50,012 nt of DNA from Ferruginibacter sp. GTDB lineage: Bacteria; Bacteroidota; Bacteroidia; Chitinophagales; Chitinophagaceae. Made by a program: the position numbers and the translations under genes. The notes under the pieces were generated by a model. That model ran no database searches and was not told the DNA's origin. It saw nothing but the letters and a program-made list of their open reading frames with translations. The DNA is taken from the NCBI GenBank assembly GCA_030655145.1, contig JAURWD010000065.1:1-50012 (forward strand), read 5' to 3'. Each line of letters opens with the position of its first letter. The first letter of the stretch is position 1. Shown piece by piece: positions 24,831 through 34,374 of the stretch.

Positions 24831-25238
24831 CTAAAGATTGGTTTTGTTAGCGATTGATGCCCGTTGCGTTGAGAAGAACGGGATGGGATCATAATGTTCA
24901 CAGGCTGTCCTGTTATGGTTCCAGCCACCGGCACTGATGTATTTCACCAGGCCTTGCCGAAGGAATTTTAATGCGGGATACCTAGCCTCGGTGAGCCCGG
25001 TTTTAAAAGATTTCTGGTATTCGAGGTTAAGAAACTGCAGGTGAAATTCGTAGGTTTTGTCCGGCTCAATGCTAAAAACAAAACTGTATTGAAATGTATT
25101 CAGGATCTTGTACAATCCTAACCGGTGATCGTCATCGTCACAAATAAGCACCAGTATCTGGCTTTGGTCCTGGTAAGGTTGGATGCTCAGGTCGTCCCAA
25201 CATAGATCCTTTTTTAATTGCTTGATTGACTGCGTCAT
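24831..25238 (-). CDS. Hypothetical protein, 135 aa
   Basis: I do not recognise this gene. The ATG at 25238 opens a 135-aa soluble protein with no signal peptide or membrane segment. The N-terminal part is acidic (D-D-D-D-H at 35-39) and strand-rich (I-L-V-L-I-C, F-V-F-S-I-E, Y-E-F-H-L-Q-F-L); the tail is polar and looks disordered. It is flanked by non-coding gaps on both sides and may be lineage-specific or a false ORF, though the strand pattern looks like real protein. Confidence 0.5.
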   Translation of the reverse strand: MTQSIKQLKKDLCWDDLSIQPYQDQSQILVLICDDDDHRLGLYKILNTFQYSFVFSIEPDKTYEFHLQFLNLEYQKSFKTGLTEARYPALKFLRQGLVKYISAGGWNHNRTACEHYDPIPFFSTQRASIANKTNL

Positions 25239-25561
25239 GTTCTGGTTCGTTTTAAGGTTTACAGCGCGGGTTGCGGATCAAGCCAGCAGAATTTTGCGTT
25301 TCCCGAATTTCACTCGCAGAAAGCAACTTCAGAAATTGCCTTAGTGCATTTTTTTAGAAATAACAGCACACAAAATAAATTGGGAGCGCCAGGCACTTTT
25401 GAATTAAGTCATGGCGTGGATTACCTACACCGCAATTAACGGACCATTAAAAAACTTAAGTAAGATACCCCATTTTTGCAAGTCGAAAATTCCCCGACTG
25501 TACAGGATAGTACCATTGAAAAAACACCGAATTTCATACCTCAAAAAAAATCCTTCAAAGC
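25239..25561. other. Divergent intergenic region before the esterase, 323 nt
   Basis: Separates the minus-strand hypothetical gene from the plus-strand sialate O-acetylesterase-like gene, and should hold the promoter of the latter. The nearest -7-like sequences are imperfect (CACTTTTG near 25395 and CCATTTTTG near 25475). Nothing else is recognised. Confidence 0.4.
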
Positions 25562-27013
25562 TTGCGAATAAAATATTCCTTCAGGGTTTCAACAGTTTGC
25601 GCTTTCACTCTGCTTGTGTTGTTGCTGTCGCATAAAATAAGTTTCAGCCAGGTTTCTGTCGCTTCAATTTTCACCGATAACATGGTCCTGCAACAGCAAT
25701 CCAGTGTACCGGTCTGGGGCTGGTCAACACCCGGCGCTCTTGTCAGGTGTACAAGTTCCTGGGATAAGAAGGAAATTACTGCCAGGGCGGGTAGTGACGG
25801 TAAATGGATCGCCTGGTTAAAAACTCCCGTAGCCGGTGGACCCTACGAGATCACGCTGGCAGACAAGGTAACGCTGAAATTATCAAATGTCCTGATCGGG
25901 GAAGTCTGGCTTTGCTCGGGCCAGTCTAATATGGAAATGCCCATGATGGGATTCAAAGGACAATCCGTGGAAGGATCAAATGAGGCGATCTTAAGATCGG
26001 CCAATGAGCAGGTGCGGGTGTACACTGTACCTCGGGCGCCTGTTACCACACCGCAGCCAAACAGTAAAAATGCTGCCTGGAAAATTGCCGGCCCGGAGAG
26101 TATCAGCAACTTCAGTGCAACGGCTTATTATTTCGCGAGGCTCCTGAATGAAATTCTTCATGTACCCGTTGGTGTTATCAACGCGAGTTATGGCGGCAGC
26201 GAAATCGAAAGCTGGATGCCTGCCACTGCTTTAGGATCTTTCCCTACGGTTAAAATACCATCTCCGGCTGACTCTATCAAAGTTCCAAACCGCACGCCTA
26301 CTGCTTTGTACAATGGAATGATTTATCCGTTGATCGGCTATGGCCTCAGGGGTTTTACCTGGTACCAGGGTGAATCAAATTACGATCGTCCCCAACAATA
26401 TGCAGCGCTCTTTGCAGCGATGATCAATAACTGGAGACGCAGCTGGAAGAAAGATGACCTCCCGTTTTATTTTGCACAAATAGCGCCATTCAATTATGCA
26501 CTGTATAGCCCCAAAGATTTGTCCCCGCATTTGAATTCCGCCTATCTCCGCGAGGCACAGGTTGCAGTTGCTGACCGGGTTGCTAATACCGGCATGGCCG
26601 TACTTCTTGACGCAGGCAACGAACAAAACATACATCCTGCCAATAAACAAGTTGCGGGTGAACGACTGGCCTTCCTTGCCCTTGCGAAGACATATGGCTT
26701 AAAGGGCCTTGGTGCAACAAGTCCGGCCTTTGATTCTTTAGTGATAAAAGATTCGGTGGCGATCGTGCAATTTAAAAATGCGCCCAATTGGCTGACATCC
26801 TTCGACCGGCCACTCTTGAATTTCGAGATCGCCGGGGCGGATAAGATCTTCTACCCTGCTACCGCGATCATTTATCGAACAACCGTCCACGTAACTTCGC
26901 CACAGGTAAAATCACCGGTTGCGGTGAGGTATGCTTTTAAAAATTTTGTCAACGCAAGCTTATTCGGTACCGATGCTTTGCCCGCCTCCTCTTTCAGAAC
27001 AGATAACTGGTAA
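25562..27013 (+). CDS. Sialate O-acetylesterase-family (SASA) carbohydrate esterase
   Basis: This 483-aa secreted SGNH-type esterase starts at a TTG at 25562; no in-frame ATG lies between the upstream TGA (25517) and the signal peptide, whose hydrophobic core is L-L-V-L-L-L-S. Features: N-terminal beta-sandwich (about 31-110), G-Q-S-N-M-E at 120-125 with the catalytic Ser122, W-Y-Q-G-E-S-N at 267-273, and the catalytic His358 in N-I-H-P-A-N-K-Q. Bacteroidota SASA enzymes often deacetylate pectin or other plant glycans rather than sialic acid. It is followed 3 nt later by the DUF5703-type gene, so the pair is co-expressed. Confidence 0.87.
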   Translation: MRIKYSFRVSTVCAFTLLVLLLSHKISFSQVSVASIFTDNMVLQQQSSVPVWGWSTPGALVRCTSSWDKKEITARAGSDGKWIAWLKTPVAGGPYEITLADKVTLKLSNVLIGEVWLCSGQSNMEMPMMGFKGQSVEGSNEAILRSANEQVRVYTVPRAPVTTPQPNSKNAAWKIAGPESISNFSATAYYFARLLNEILHVPVGVINASYGGSEIESWMPATALGSFPTVKIPSPADSIKVPNRTPTALYNGMIYPLIGYGLRGFTWYQGESNYDRPQQYAALFAAMINNWRRSWKKDDLPFYFAQIAPFNYALYSPKDLSPHLNSAYLREAQVAVADRVANTGMAVLLDAGNEQNIHPANKQVAGERLAFLALAKTYGLKGLGATSPAFDSLVIKDSVAIVQFKNAPNWLTSFDRPLLNFEIAGADKIFYPATAIIYRTTVHVTSPQVKSPVAVRYAFKNFVNASLFGTDALPASSFRTDNW

Positions 27014-27016
27014 CGC

Positions 27017-29476
27017 ATGGTTCAATTAAAACAACGGAAAATCAGCAAGATGGCAGGACAAACTCTTATCCAGTTGCCCGGCGTTGTGCAACCAGGTCGA
27101 CGGGTTGTTATTCTTGACAGGTATAGGAATATTTTCGTGGGCTTATCACCGTTAGTGCTGCAGAAAAGCTCGATGCTTTTATTATTTTTCGTATTGATAG
27201 GCTGTTTTGCAAAAGCGCAAACTTCAGCGATTGACGCCAACAACATTGTGTGGACGAAACAAAGTCAACATTCAGGTGAATCAATGCCCTGTGGCGGCGG
27301 TGACATTGGTTTAAATGTGTGGGTCGAAAACGATGAGCTTTTTTTTTACATTGCTCAAAGTGGAAACTTTGATGAAAACAATGCGCTCTTAAAAAACGGC
27401 CGGTGCCGCATCAAATTATTTCCCAATCCGTTCCAGGGCGGAAGGTTCCGGCAGGAACTTATTTTACAGAAAGGCCAGGTAGAAATTACAGCTGGCAATT
27501 CGCTCCTGTCAACAAAAATATTATTGTGGGTAGATGTGCACCAACCGGTTGTTCACCTTTCCATTAATAGCACAAAACCTGTAACGACAACGGCTACTTT
27601 TGAAAGCTGGCGCTACCAGGATCGTCCTTCGGCAGGGCGGGAAAACAATGCCAATTCATACAAATGGGCGCCGCCCACGCCGGTCGTTACATTTAAAGAT
27701 GAGATCGGGTTCCTCAAAGCAGGTGTGCTGTTTTACCATCGCAATAAAACTTCTCCTTCAATCTTTGATGTGACGGTAAAACAGCAGGGGCTGGAGGCGG
27801 TGAAAGATGAGTTGTTGAACCCCATCAAGGACCGCCAGTTTGGCGGATGGATGGAAGGCGAAGGAATGATCCCAGCGGGCACAACAACCGGGACATATAA
27901 AGACACGGATTTCAAAGGTTGGAAACTGCAGAATGCGCATCCGCGAAAATCGCAGGAGATCAATATTTATCTTTTGAATGCCCAGGTGCCTGCATCAGAT
28001 GATTGGCGCAGCGAATTAGTGGAAAAGATCTTAAAAACAAAAGGTAAAGAAAAACTGGCCAGTCGTACTACGATTGAATGGTGGCAACAATTCTGGCAAC
28101 GCAGCTTTGTATTTATGGGCGATGCTGTTAAGCAGGATACTGCGTGGGAGGTAGGCAGGAACTACCAGCTTTTCCGTTACATGCTTGCCTGCAATACATT
28201 TGGGAAATACCCAACAAAATTCAACGGCGGGTTATTTACCTATGATCCGGCATTCGTAGATTCTACCTACAAGTTTACACCCGACTTTAGAAACTGGGGC
28301 GGTGGCATCCATACGGCGCAAAACCAGCGCCTGGTTTATTTTCCACTTATCCGTTCCGGTGACTTCGACGTACTTAAACCACAGCTTGATTTTTATCTTC
28401 ATCTCCTTAAAACCGCGGAGCTGCGCAGCAAGGTATACTGGAACCACGCCGGCGCTTCATTCACTGAACAGCTTGAAAATTTTGGTCTGCCCAACTATGC
28501 GGAATATGGAACAAAGAGGCCCGCCAATTATGACAAGGGAATGGAATATAATCCCTGGCTGGAATATGAATGGGATACCGTGCTTGAGTTTTGTTTGATG
28601 ATGCTGGAGACGGAAAGATATGCCGGTCAAAATATCCAGGTTTATCTTCCCTTCATTGAAAGTTGCTTGGAATTTTTTGATGAGCATTACCAGCAGCTTG
28701 CCAAAGCGCGTGGAGCGAAAACCTTTGATGCTTCCGGGCACCTCGTGTTGTACCCGGGATCCGCGGCGGAAACTTACAAGATGGCTTACAATGCATCGAG
28801 CACGGTGAGTGGGTTGAAAACCATTCTTACCCGGTTGCTGCAATTGCCTGCGCAATACGAAACTCAACAGCCACGTGCGCACTGGGATTCGATGCTGCGG
28901 CGCATACCGCCGATCTCCTACGCCAGTTTCGAAGGCCATACCACCATCGCACCCGCGAAGTTGTGGGAACGCATCAATAACACAGAAACGCCGCAGCTTT
29001 ACCCACTTTATCCCTGGGGCATTTTCGGCATCGGCAGGCCCGGGCTTGACACTGCGCTTAATACTTACCGTTATGACACAAACGCGATAAAATTCCGGAG
29101 TCATGCTGGCTGGAAACAAGACAACATTTTTGCCGCCCGGCTCGGCCTGCGGGAAGAAGCCGCAGCGCTCACGGTAAAAAAATTACAGAATTCTGGTCGT
29201 CGCTTTCCCGCTTTCTGGGGACCGGGGTTCGATTGGACGCCTGACCACAATTGGGGAGGTAGCGGCATGATCGGGCTACAAGAGATGTTGCTGCAAACAG
29301 ATGGCGAAAAAATTTACATGTTGCCCGCCTGGCCAGCAAGGTGGGATGTGCATTTTAAATTGCATGCTCCATACAATACCACCGTTGAATGCGTACTAAA
29401 AAATGGAAAAGTAATACAGCTAAAAGTTACTCCTGCATCGCGGATGAAAGACCTGGTGAATATGTTGCCTCAATGA
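27017..29476 (+). CDS. DUF5703-type putative glycoside hydrolase, GH95-like fold
   Basis: This protein has an N-terminal beta-sandwich (about 70-330) with W-T-K-Q-S, S-G-E-S-M-P-C-G-G-G-D-I-G-L-N and D-E-L-F-F-Y, the hallmark of DUF5703 proteins, then a predicted alpha/alpha toroid (about 360-740) with R-N-Y-Q-L-F-R-Y-M, F-N-G-G-L-F-T and N-W-G-G-G, and a C-terminal beta domain. The architecture recalls the GH95/GH65 clan. The frame from the ATG at 27017 gives 819 aa, but the signal peptide (L-L-L-F-F-V-L-I-G-C-F-A-K-A-Q) begins near residue 53, so the true start may be the GTG at 27155 or the ATG at 27173. The substrate is unknown; pairing with SASA suggests a decorated plant glycan. Confidence 0.78.
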   Translation: MVQLKQRKISKMAGQTLIQLPGVVQPGRRVVILDRYRNIFVGLSPLVLQKSSMLLLFFVLIGCFAKAQTSAIDANNIVWTKQSQHSGESMPCGGGDIGLNVWVENDELFFYIAQSGNFDENNALLKNGRCRIKLFPNPFQGGRFRQELILQKGQVEITAGNSLLSTKILLWVDVHQPVVHLSINSTKPVTTTATFESWRYQDRPSAGRENNANSYKWAPPTPVVTFKDEIGFLKAGVLFYHRNKTSPSIFDVTVKQQGLEAVKDELLNPIKDRQFGGWMEGEGMIPAGTTTGTYKDTDFKGWKLQNAHPRKSQEINIYLLNAQVPASDDWRSELVEKILKTKGKEKLASRTTIEWWQQFWQRSFVFMGDAVKQDTAWEVGRNYQLFRYMLACNTFGKYPTKFNGGLFTYDPAFVDSTYKFTPDFRNWGGGIHTAQNQRLVYFPLIRSGDFDVLKPQLDFYLHLLKTAELRSKVYWNHAGASFTEQLENFGLPNYAEYGTKRPANYDKGMEYNPWLEYEWDTVLEFCLMMLETERYAGQNIQVYLPFIESCLEFFDEHYQQLAKARGAKTFDASGHLVLYPGSAAETYKMAYNASSTVSGLKTILTRLLQLPAQYETQQPRAHWDSMLRRIPPISYASFEGHTTIAPAKLWERINNTETPQLYPLYPWGIFGIGRPGLDTALNTYRYDTNAIKFRSHAGWKQDNIFAARLGLREEAAALTVKKLQNSGRRFPAFWGPGFDWTPDHNWGGSGMIGLQEMLLQTDGEKIYMLPAWPARWDVHFKLHAPYNTTVECVLKNGKVIQLKVTPASRMKDLVNMLPQ

Positions 29477-29513
29477 TACCTGCAGGCAGTTGGCTTGTAG
29501 TCCTACCTGGTTC

Positions 29514-32500
29514 TTATTCGTGGGTTGTTTCCACCACAACGGGACCTAGAAGTCCAGCTTTCAGCAAAGAACCGCTGTTCAGCCGGTACGGCGAATTTGT
29601 CTGCGTCACTCTTTTCTCCGCGGGTAATTGTTGATCACCTACGATGCGGTTCGCCCAGGTATTTGTCACTTCGATACGAAGCTCATTCATCCCGGGGCGC
29701 AGGGCTTTGTCAATGTCCACACGAAATGGGGCTGTCCATACGATGCCACAATTGATACCATTCACAAACACTTCTGCAATATTGGCAACCTCGCCAAGCT
29801 CCAGCCAGCTTGAACTTCCCGCTTCTAAATATCCTTTCATTTCAAACTGGTTTGAATATGTCGCGGTGCCGGAAAAATATTTTACTAACGGTTCCGGGTG
29901 CCTGCTCCAGTCCTGCAAACTATCAAAGACAATTGGGTTCGGATATCCATGCATGGCAGTATCGAATTGAACTGCCCAGGGAGTGTTGATGTACTGTGTG
30001 ATTGAAGAGGTTTTCTTATGAATGGGTTCACTCAAAGTTTTGCCGTTTGTTGGTTGTTGAAAAACGACGAACATAGAACCATTGGCAGGCAATGAAAGCT
30101 GGCAGGTGGTGCGTCCTGCTTCGATCTTCCACGATGGTGCGGTACGAATTTGCCCGGTAACCGCATCCCATAGTTCCGGCACCCTACCCGCGACTCTTAG
30201 CGAAAGATCAACCACGCGGAATGAATCCAATTGGTTAGCAATAAAATAAATGTCAATACCCGGCGCAGCACGATGCGTCCAGTCAAGCCCGGTTGATTTT
30301 TTATTGCCTGCATCCATCGCCATAACATCTCGCGTGATGCCTAACCCATCAAAGTTCGCAGCCGCATAGGGGCCACGGAGGACCACTCCTGCGCCGGCTT
30401 TATTGCCAGGAGAGATTTGTTTGATCGTAGTGCCGTCATTCCCTTTTGCCCGATCCCAAAGCCTCGTTGCAAGCGCCTGCATGGCTTTATCCTGCGCAGG
30501 ACTACTGTTCATACCCGGCTTGTAAGTAGGTTTTTCTTCCAGGATCAGCGTGGCTCCCTGTTCAACAAAGGCATTTAGCTTCATCAGTACTTCGCCGGAC
30601 AAATAGTTAGCACCGGGATTCATTTTGCTTTTACCGGGCACCACCAGGAGTTGGTAACCATTACTCCCGCCAACGATTAGCCGCTTATTTTTAATGGACG
30701 TCAAACGCAGCATCGCATCCTTGTTGTACGAATCATACGCATATCCATCGAGGGGATCAACCCAGTTACCAGCTTCGGTGATGTTGGCAGAATGATTTAC
30801 GCCGGGCGGCGACTGCTTCATGGGCTCACCCACATTTAATAATCTTTGGGCTTCTTGCTGCACCCGTTCTTCTCCAAAAATACCAGGCAAAGTTTTAACT
30901 AAGCGATCCGGTAAAATGGAGCGTCGCGGAAAATCTTCACCGGTAAAGACAGCGATGTCGGTGACAGGCACGCCTACCTGCAGAAGTGCCTGGCAACGCC
31001 GGGCATAATCTACCCAGGCCCTTCCCTGTTTCCACCACGTTTGATCACGCTGGAAGTACAGTCCAATTCCATCCAGTGTCATCCCAGGTTTGCGATCCAT
31101 CCAGGGATTGTGCATAAACACATGATAGGAAAGCCGGTTAATGCCAAGCGCATAATTACGATCCTGTAGGGTTTTTAACATGCCGGGATGTTCATCCCAT
31201 AACATCCTGAGTTCAGTGAAAGCCTCTGCCTGTATAATATTCTTTCCATAGATATGCGCAGCGGAAATGGCGTCGAGCATATCGTTTGGTTTGTCGTGGG
31301 TTGGACTGCGTAACCAAAATTCACCCATCGGTACATCTGCATGCTGGTAATGCAGCATGCCGTCACTGACCATGGTTGGTGCTACACTTTCTGCTGTAAA
31401 ACTGCAGCCTTTGTTATGCGCCAGGTCGCGAAGTGTTTTATAAAAATTATCATTTATCAATTCACTGATGGTGGCTTTTACGTCCTGTAAAAAAGTTTCG
31501 GACACCTGTGCGTTTTCTATTGGTATACCCGCAATTGCCGGGAGATAATTAAATAAGTCGTAGCCACGGCGACGCCTAAACGCTTCGCGGAAAACCGGCG
31601 ACCAGTTTTGACTGCCACACTCCCAACTGTCGAGGTGAAAGGTGGTTAGCACCGAATCTGTCACCTTGGGGGGAATGCTGTCGAAAACAGCTCCGAACCA
31701 TTTCGCAAATTGAAGCCTGGTCGCAACCGGGTTGAATTTATCACACTCCAGCCCTTTACCACCCCCGCCGGTCGCATTCCGGTGACCCGTGCTGGTATGT
31801 CCCATCCGCAGGATGGTCCAGTTTCCTGGCGGTGCTTTCCATTGAAGTCTGCCATTGGCATCCAGCCTGGAACTGAGGTTTATGATTTTGTTGAGTGGGA
31901 TAAAATCTTTCGGCGAAGCAGGTGCGTTGGCTTTATTTTCACTGATCCTCCACACTTCGCCGTTTTTTCCTTCGAAGTGGTCAATGCGGGCTTCGGAGGA
32001 GAGTTCGATACCAGCTACCCTCAAGGTCGGTTTCCACTTGGCAGCATCCAGGTCTTCGGCGCCGGGTTCAGAATTTGTTTTATCAAAAATAAACCTGAAG
32101 TATTTTGCGGTAACCGCCGGGATCGCATGCGTGTAGGCAGCATCCCAGTCCTGCCAGCCATGCCTCGGTGGCTCCAGGCGGGTGTGAGGCGTGAAGTTTA
32201 TTCCATCGTTACTAACGGCGACCTGTAGGCGATTTGAATGGTAATTATTTACGCTGTGGATCACAATGGTGCGACAGGTAAATGGCCGCTCGAATTCATA
32301 CTGGATCCAGCAATTGTCATTTGAGGCGAAGTTCTTTTTGTTACCCGGCACTGTTAAGAGTTGCAGGGCGGAATCCAGTTTGTTGGAACTGATTCGAGGT
32401 TGTATAGTTTTTGTTGAGCTACCCGAACCCGCAGGAGACGGATAGGCAAACACCGCGACATCCTTGTAATAATTTTCGTTCGTCGGCGGCTGGGCAAGGG

Positions 32501-33011
32501 TGTCATTAAAATTCATTCCTCCCTTGATTTGAGTGGAAGACCAAACCATTTTCTGCATGGATAATTCCGGCGTGATCCAGGGCCCGCCGCCGAGGGCAAA
32601 GCCGTCGCTGAAATGGATCCCAATTTGCAGGTGAAGGCGTTTTGCCTCTGTCAATGCAAACCGCACCATTTTCCACCAGAGGGGTGAGAGTTGTTCCACA
32701 GGCGGTTCCATCAACGGCGGATTAGCAACCCCCTTAATAAACATGAGGTAAGCTCCTCCGATCCCAACCTGCTTCATGGCTTCCAGGTCGGCCGTAATGC
32801 CTGCCTGGCTTACGCTTGCCTGGTTCCAATACCAAAAAACCCAGGGACTTGCAGCTGGTGGAGGCGATTGAAAAAGTTGCTCAAGTGAAGCCTGTTTCCC
32901 CGCCTGTGGTAATTGGGCCTGGCTGGTAAAGACTGACAGCGACGCAAGAAGTAACCAGCAATACCGGGCGGCAAAAAAAAAGCTTACGATATGCTGGCAA
33001 AATTTGTTCAT
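29514..33011 (-). CDS. GH106 alpha-L-rhamnosidase
   Basis: This 1165-aa secreted protein has a signal peptide ending near S-Q-A-Q (30-33) and a GH106 TIM barrel beginning P-W-V-F-W-Y-W-N. Acidic motifs of the type used in catalysis are Glu464 in H-L-D-S-W-E-C (459-465) and Glu596/Glu600 in I-I-Q-A-E-A-F-T-E. An F5/8-type beta-sandwich is inserted at about 225-340, and a galactose-binding-like domain lies at about 1040-1150 (V-F-V-N-G-I-N-C-G). Characterised GH106 enzymes release L-rhamnose from rhamnogalacturonan II or I. It is the last gene of the minus-strand operon, 50 nt after the FucP permease, and converges with the DUF5703 gene. Confidence 0.9.
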   Translation of the reverse strand: MNKFCQHIVSFFFAARYCWLLLASLSVFTSQAQLPQAGKQASLEQLFQSPPPAASPWVFWYWNQASVSQAGITADLEAMKQVGIGGAYLMFIKGVANPPLMEPPVEQLSPLWWKMVRFALTEAKRLHLQIGIHFSDGFALGGGPWITPELSMQKMVWSSTQIKGGMNFNDTLAQPPTNENYYKDVAVFAYPSPAGSGSSTKTIQPRISSNKLDSALQLLTVPGNKKNFASNDNCWIQYEFERPFTCRTIVIHSVNNYHSNRLQVAVSNDGINFTPHTRLEPPRHGWQDWDAAYTHAIPAVTAKYFRFIFDKTNSEPGAEDLDAAKWKPTLRVAGIELSSEARIDHFEGKNGEVWRISENKANAPASPKDFIPLNKIINLSSRLDANGRLQWKAPPGNWTILRMGHTSTGHRNATGGGGKGLECDKFNPVATRLQFAKWFGAVFDSIPPKVTDSVLTTFHLDSWECGSQNWSPVFREAFRRRRGYDLFNYLPAIAGIPIENAQVSETFLQDVKATISELINDNFYKTLRDLAHNKGCSFTAESVAPTMVSDGMLHYQHADVPMGEFWLRSPTHDKPNDMLDAISAAHIYGKNIIQAEAFTELRMLWDEHPGMLKTLQDRNYALGINRLSYHVFMHNPWMDRKPGMTLDGIGLYFQRDQTWWKQGRAWVDYARRCQALLQVGVPVTDIAVFTGEDFPRRSILPDRLVKTLPGIFGEERVQQEAQRLLNVGEPMKQSPPGVNHSANITEAGNWVDPLDGYAYDSYNKDAMLRLTSIKNKRLIVGGSNGYQLLVVPGKSKMNPGANYLSGEVLMKLNAFVEQGATLILEEKPTYKPGMNSSPAQDKAMQALATRLWDRAKGNDGTTIKQISPGNKAGAGVVLRGPYAAANFDGLGITRDVMAMDAGNKKSTGLDWTHRAAPGIDIYFIANQLDSFRVVDLSLRVAGRVPELWDAVTGQIRTAPSWKIEAGRTTCQLSLPANGSMFVVFQQPTNGKTLSEPIHKKTSSITQYINTPWAVQFDTAMHGYPNPIVFDSLQDWSRHPEPLVKYFSGTATYSNQFEMKGYLEAGSSSWLELGEVANIAEVFVNGINCGIVWTAPFRVDIDKALRPGMNELRIEVTNTWANRIVGDQQLPAEKRVTQTNSPYRLNSGSLLKAGLLGPVVVETTHE

Positions 33012-33061
33012 GGAAAATTTGAAGTGTCGTTACCCGGACCTGGTTTGGTATGCAATACCCG

Positions 33062-34360
33062 TTAGCGCAATTTAGCCGGCTTGTACCCCGTAAGAGCAAA
33101 CAAGACAATGACGATGAAACACGCTAACGGTACTGAATACCCGATCTGGATATCATCGCCGTTCAGGTCAATGATGGTGCCCATCAAATACGGGAAAATT
33201 GCGCCGCCAACAATGGACATCACGAGTAAGGAGGCGCCGATCTTCGTTTCTTCCCCGAGGTTGGTAAGACCAAGGGAAAAGATCGTTGGAAACATGATCG
33301 ACATAAAAAACCCAAGCGCTCCCAGGGAATAAATGACCGAAGCGCCCTGGCTCCAAATGGCAAGAATACACAGCAAAGAAGCAATTCCCGCATAGATCAG
33401 CAATAACCTGTGCGAGGCGATGTATTTTAAAAAGAAGGTGCCAATAAACCTTCCGGCCATAAACAACAATCCGTAGACCACGAGATAATAACCGGCAGTT
33501 TTTTCATCAATGCCCCCACCCTGCTTCGCCATACGTATAAAAAAGCTCGTTACACAAACCTGGGCGCCTACATATGCGAACTGTGCAAGCACCGCCCAGC
33601 TTAAATGCCGGTGCCGAAAGGCTTTGATAAAAGCCATCGGTTTCGCAATGCGGGTCTCATCCTTTACTTCAGGGAACTTGAAAAAACAAAACAGGATCGC
33701 GACCGACAACAATACCACACCAAGAATGATATAAGGAAGTTTAACGGCATTGGCTTCATTGGCCAGGTAGCCTTCTTTCACGTCAAGCGGCATGGCGGCA
33801 AGCGCTTCGCTCGAATGCTCAACGCCGGATAAAATAAATGCCGTTCCCACCAATGGGGCGATGACGGCCGCCAGACCATTAAACGAAGCCGCAAGATTTA
33901 AACGAATTCCTGCGGAAGCAGGTGGACCAAGTATGGCGGCATACGGGTTAGCCGCTGTTTCCAGGATCGCCAATCCGCACCCGATGATAAAGAGCGCCAG
34001 CAGGAACAATTCGTAACTGCGTGTATTCGCTGCCGGTACAAATAAAAAACAACCGACTGCGAATAATAAAAGGCCGGTAATGATCCCGGATTTGTAGCCC
34101 CATTTCTTCAGCAACATCCCGGCTGGAATCGCCATTAGGAAATAAGCGAAGAACACGGAGGTATCGACGAGTGTAGATTGCCTGTTGTTTAGGTCACAGG
34201 CTTTTTTCAAATGTGGGATGAGGATGGAATCAAGGTTGTGCGCCATTCCCCATAAAAAGAAGAGGCTGGTGACGAGGATAAAGGGCACCAGCAATGTTTT
34301 TGTCGGAGCCTTGATTTGTTCGGTATCGGCCTGTTTTAAAGGGATGGTTTGAAGCGCCAT
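33062..34360 (-). CDS. fucP: MFS sugar permease, FucP family
   Basis: This 432-aa, 12-TM transporter has the FucP-family opening (L-F-F-L-W-G-M-A-H-N-L-D, residues about 33-44), the conserved E-T-A-A-N-P-Y central motif, and A-A-S-F-N-G-L-A. FucP-type proton symporters take up L-fucose, and relatives take up other deoxy- or hexoses. Next to alpha-L-rhamnosidases the cargo may be L-rhamnose or L-fucose. It lies 14 nt after the MaoC gene. Confidence 0.9.
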   Translation of the reverse strand: MALQTIPLKQADTEQIKAPTKTLLVPFILVTSLFFLWGMAHNLDSILIPHLKKACDLNNRQSTLVDTSVFFAYFLMAIPAGMLLKKWGYKSGIITGLLLFAVGCFLFVPAANTRSYELFLLALFIIGCGLAILETAANPYAAILGPPASAGIRLNLAASFNGLAAVIAPLVGTAFILSGVEHSSEALAAMPLDVKEGYLANEANAVKLPYIILGVVLLSVAILFCFFKFPEVKDETRIAKPMAFIKAFRHRHLSWAVLAQFAYVGAQVCVTSFFIRMAKQGGGIDEKTAGYYLVVYGLLFMAGRFIGTFFLKYIASHRLLLIYAGIASLLCILAIWSQGASVIYSLGALGFFMSIMFPTIFSLGLTNLGEETKIGASLLVMSIVGGAIFPYLMGTIIDLNGDDIQIGYSVPLACFIVIVLFALTGYKPAKLR

Positions 34361-34374
34361 AGTATGCTGCTGGG

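Noticed and set aside
28457-29119. 220-aa minus-strand frame inside the DUF5703-type gene
   Set aside because: Antisense shadow of a long, well-supported coding frame.
29477-29513. CCTGCAGG palindrome between convergent DUF5703 and GH106 genes as a terminator
   Set aside because: The stem is short and no T-run follows on either strand.
31710-32228. 172-aa plus-strand frame inside GH106
   Set aside because: Antisense shadow of GH106, no domain features.
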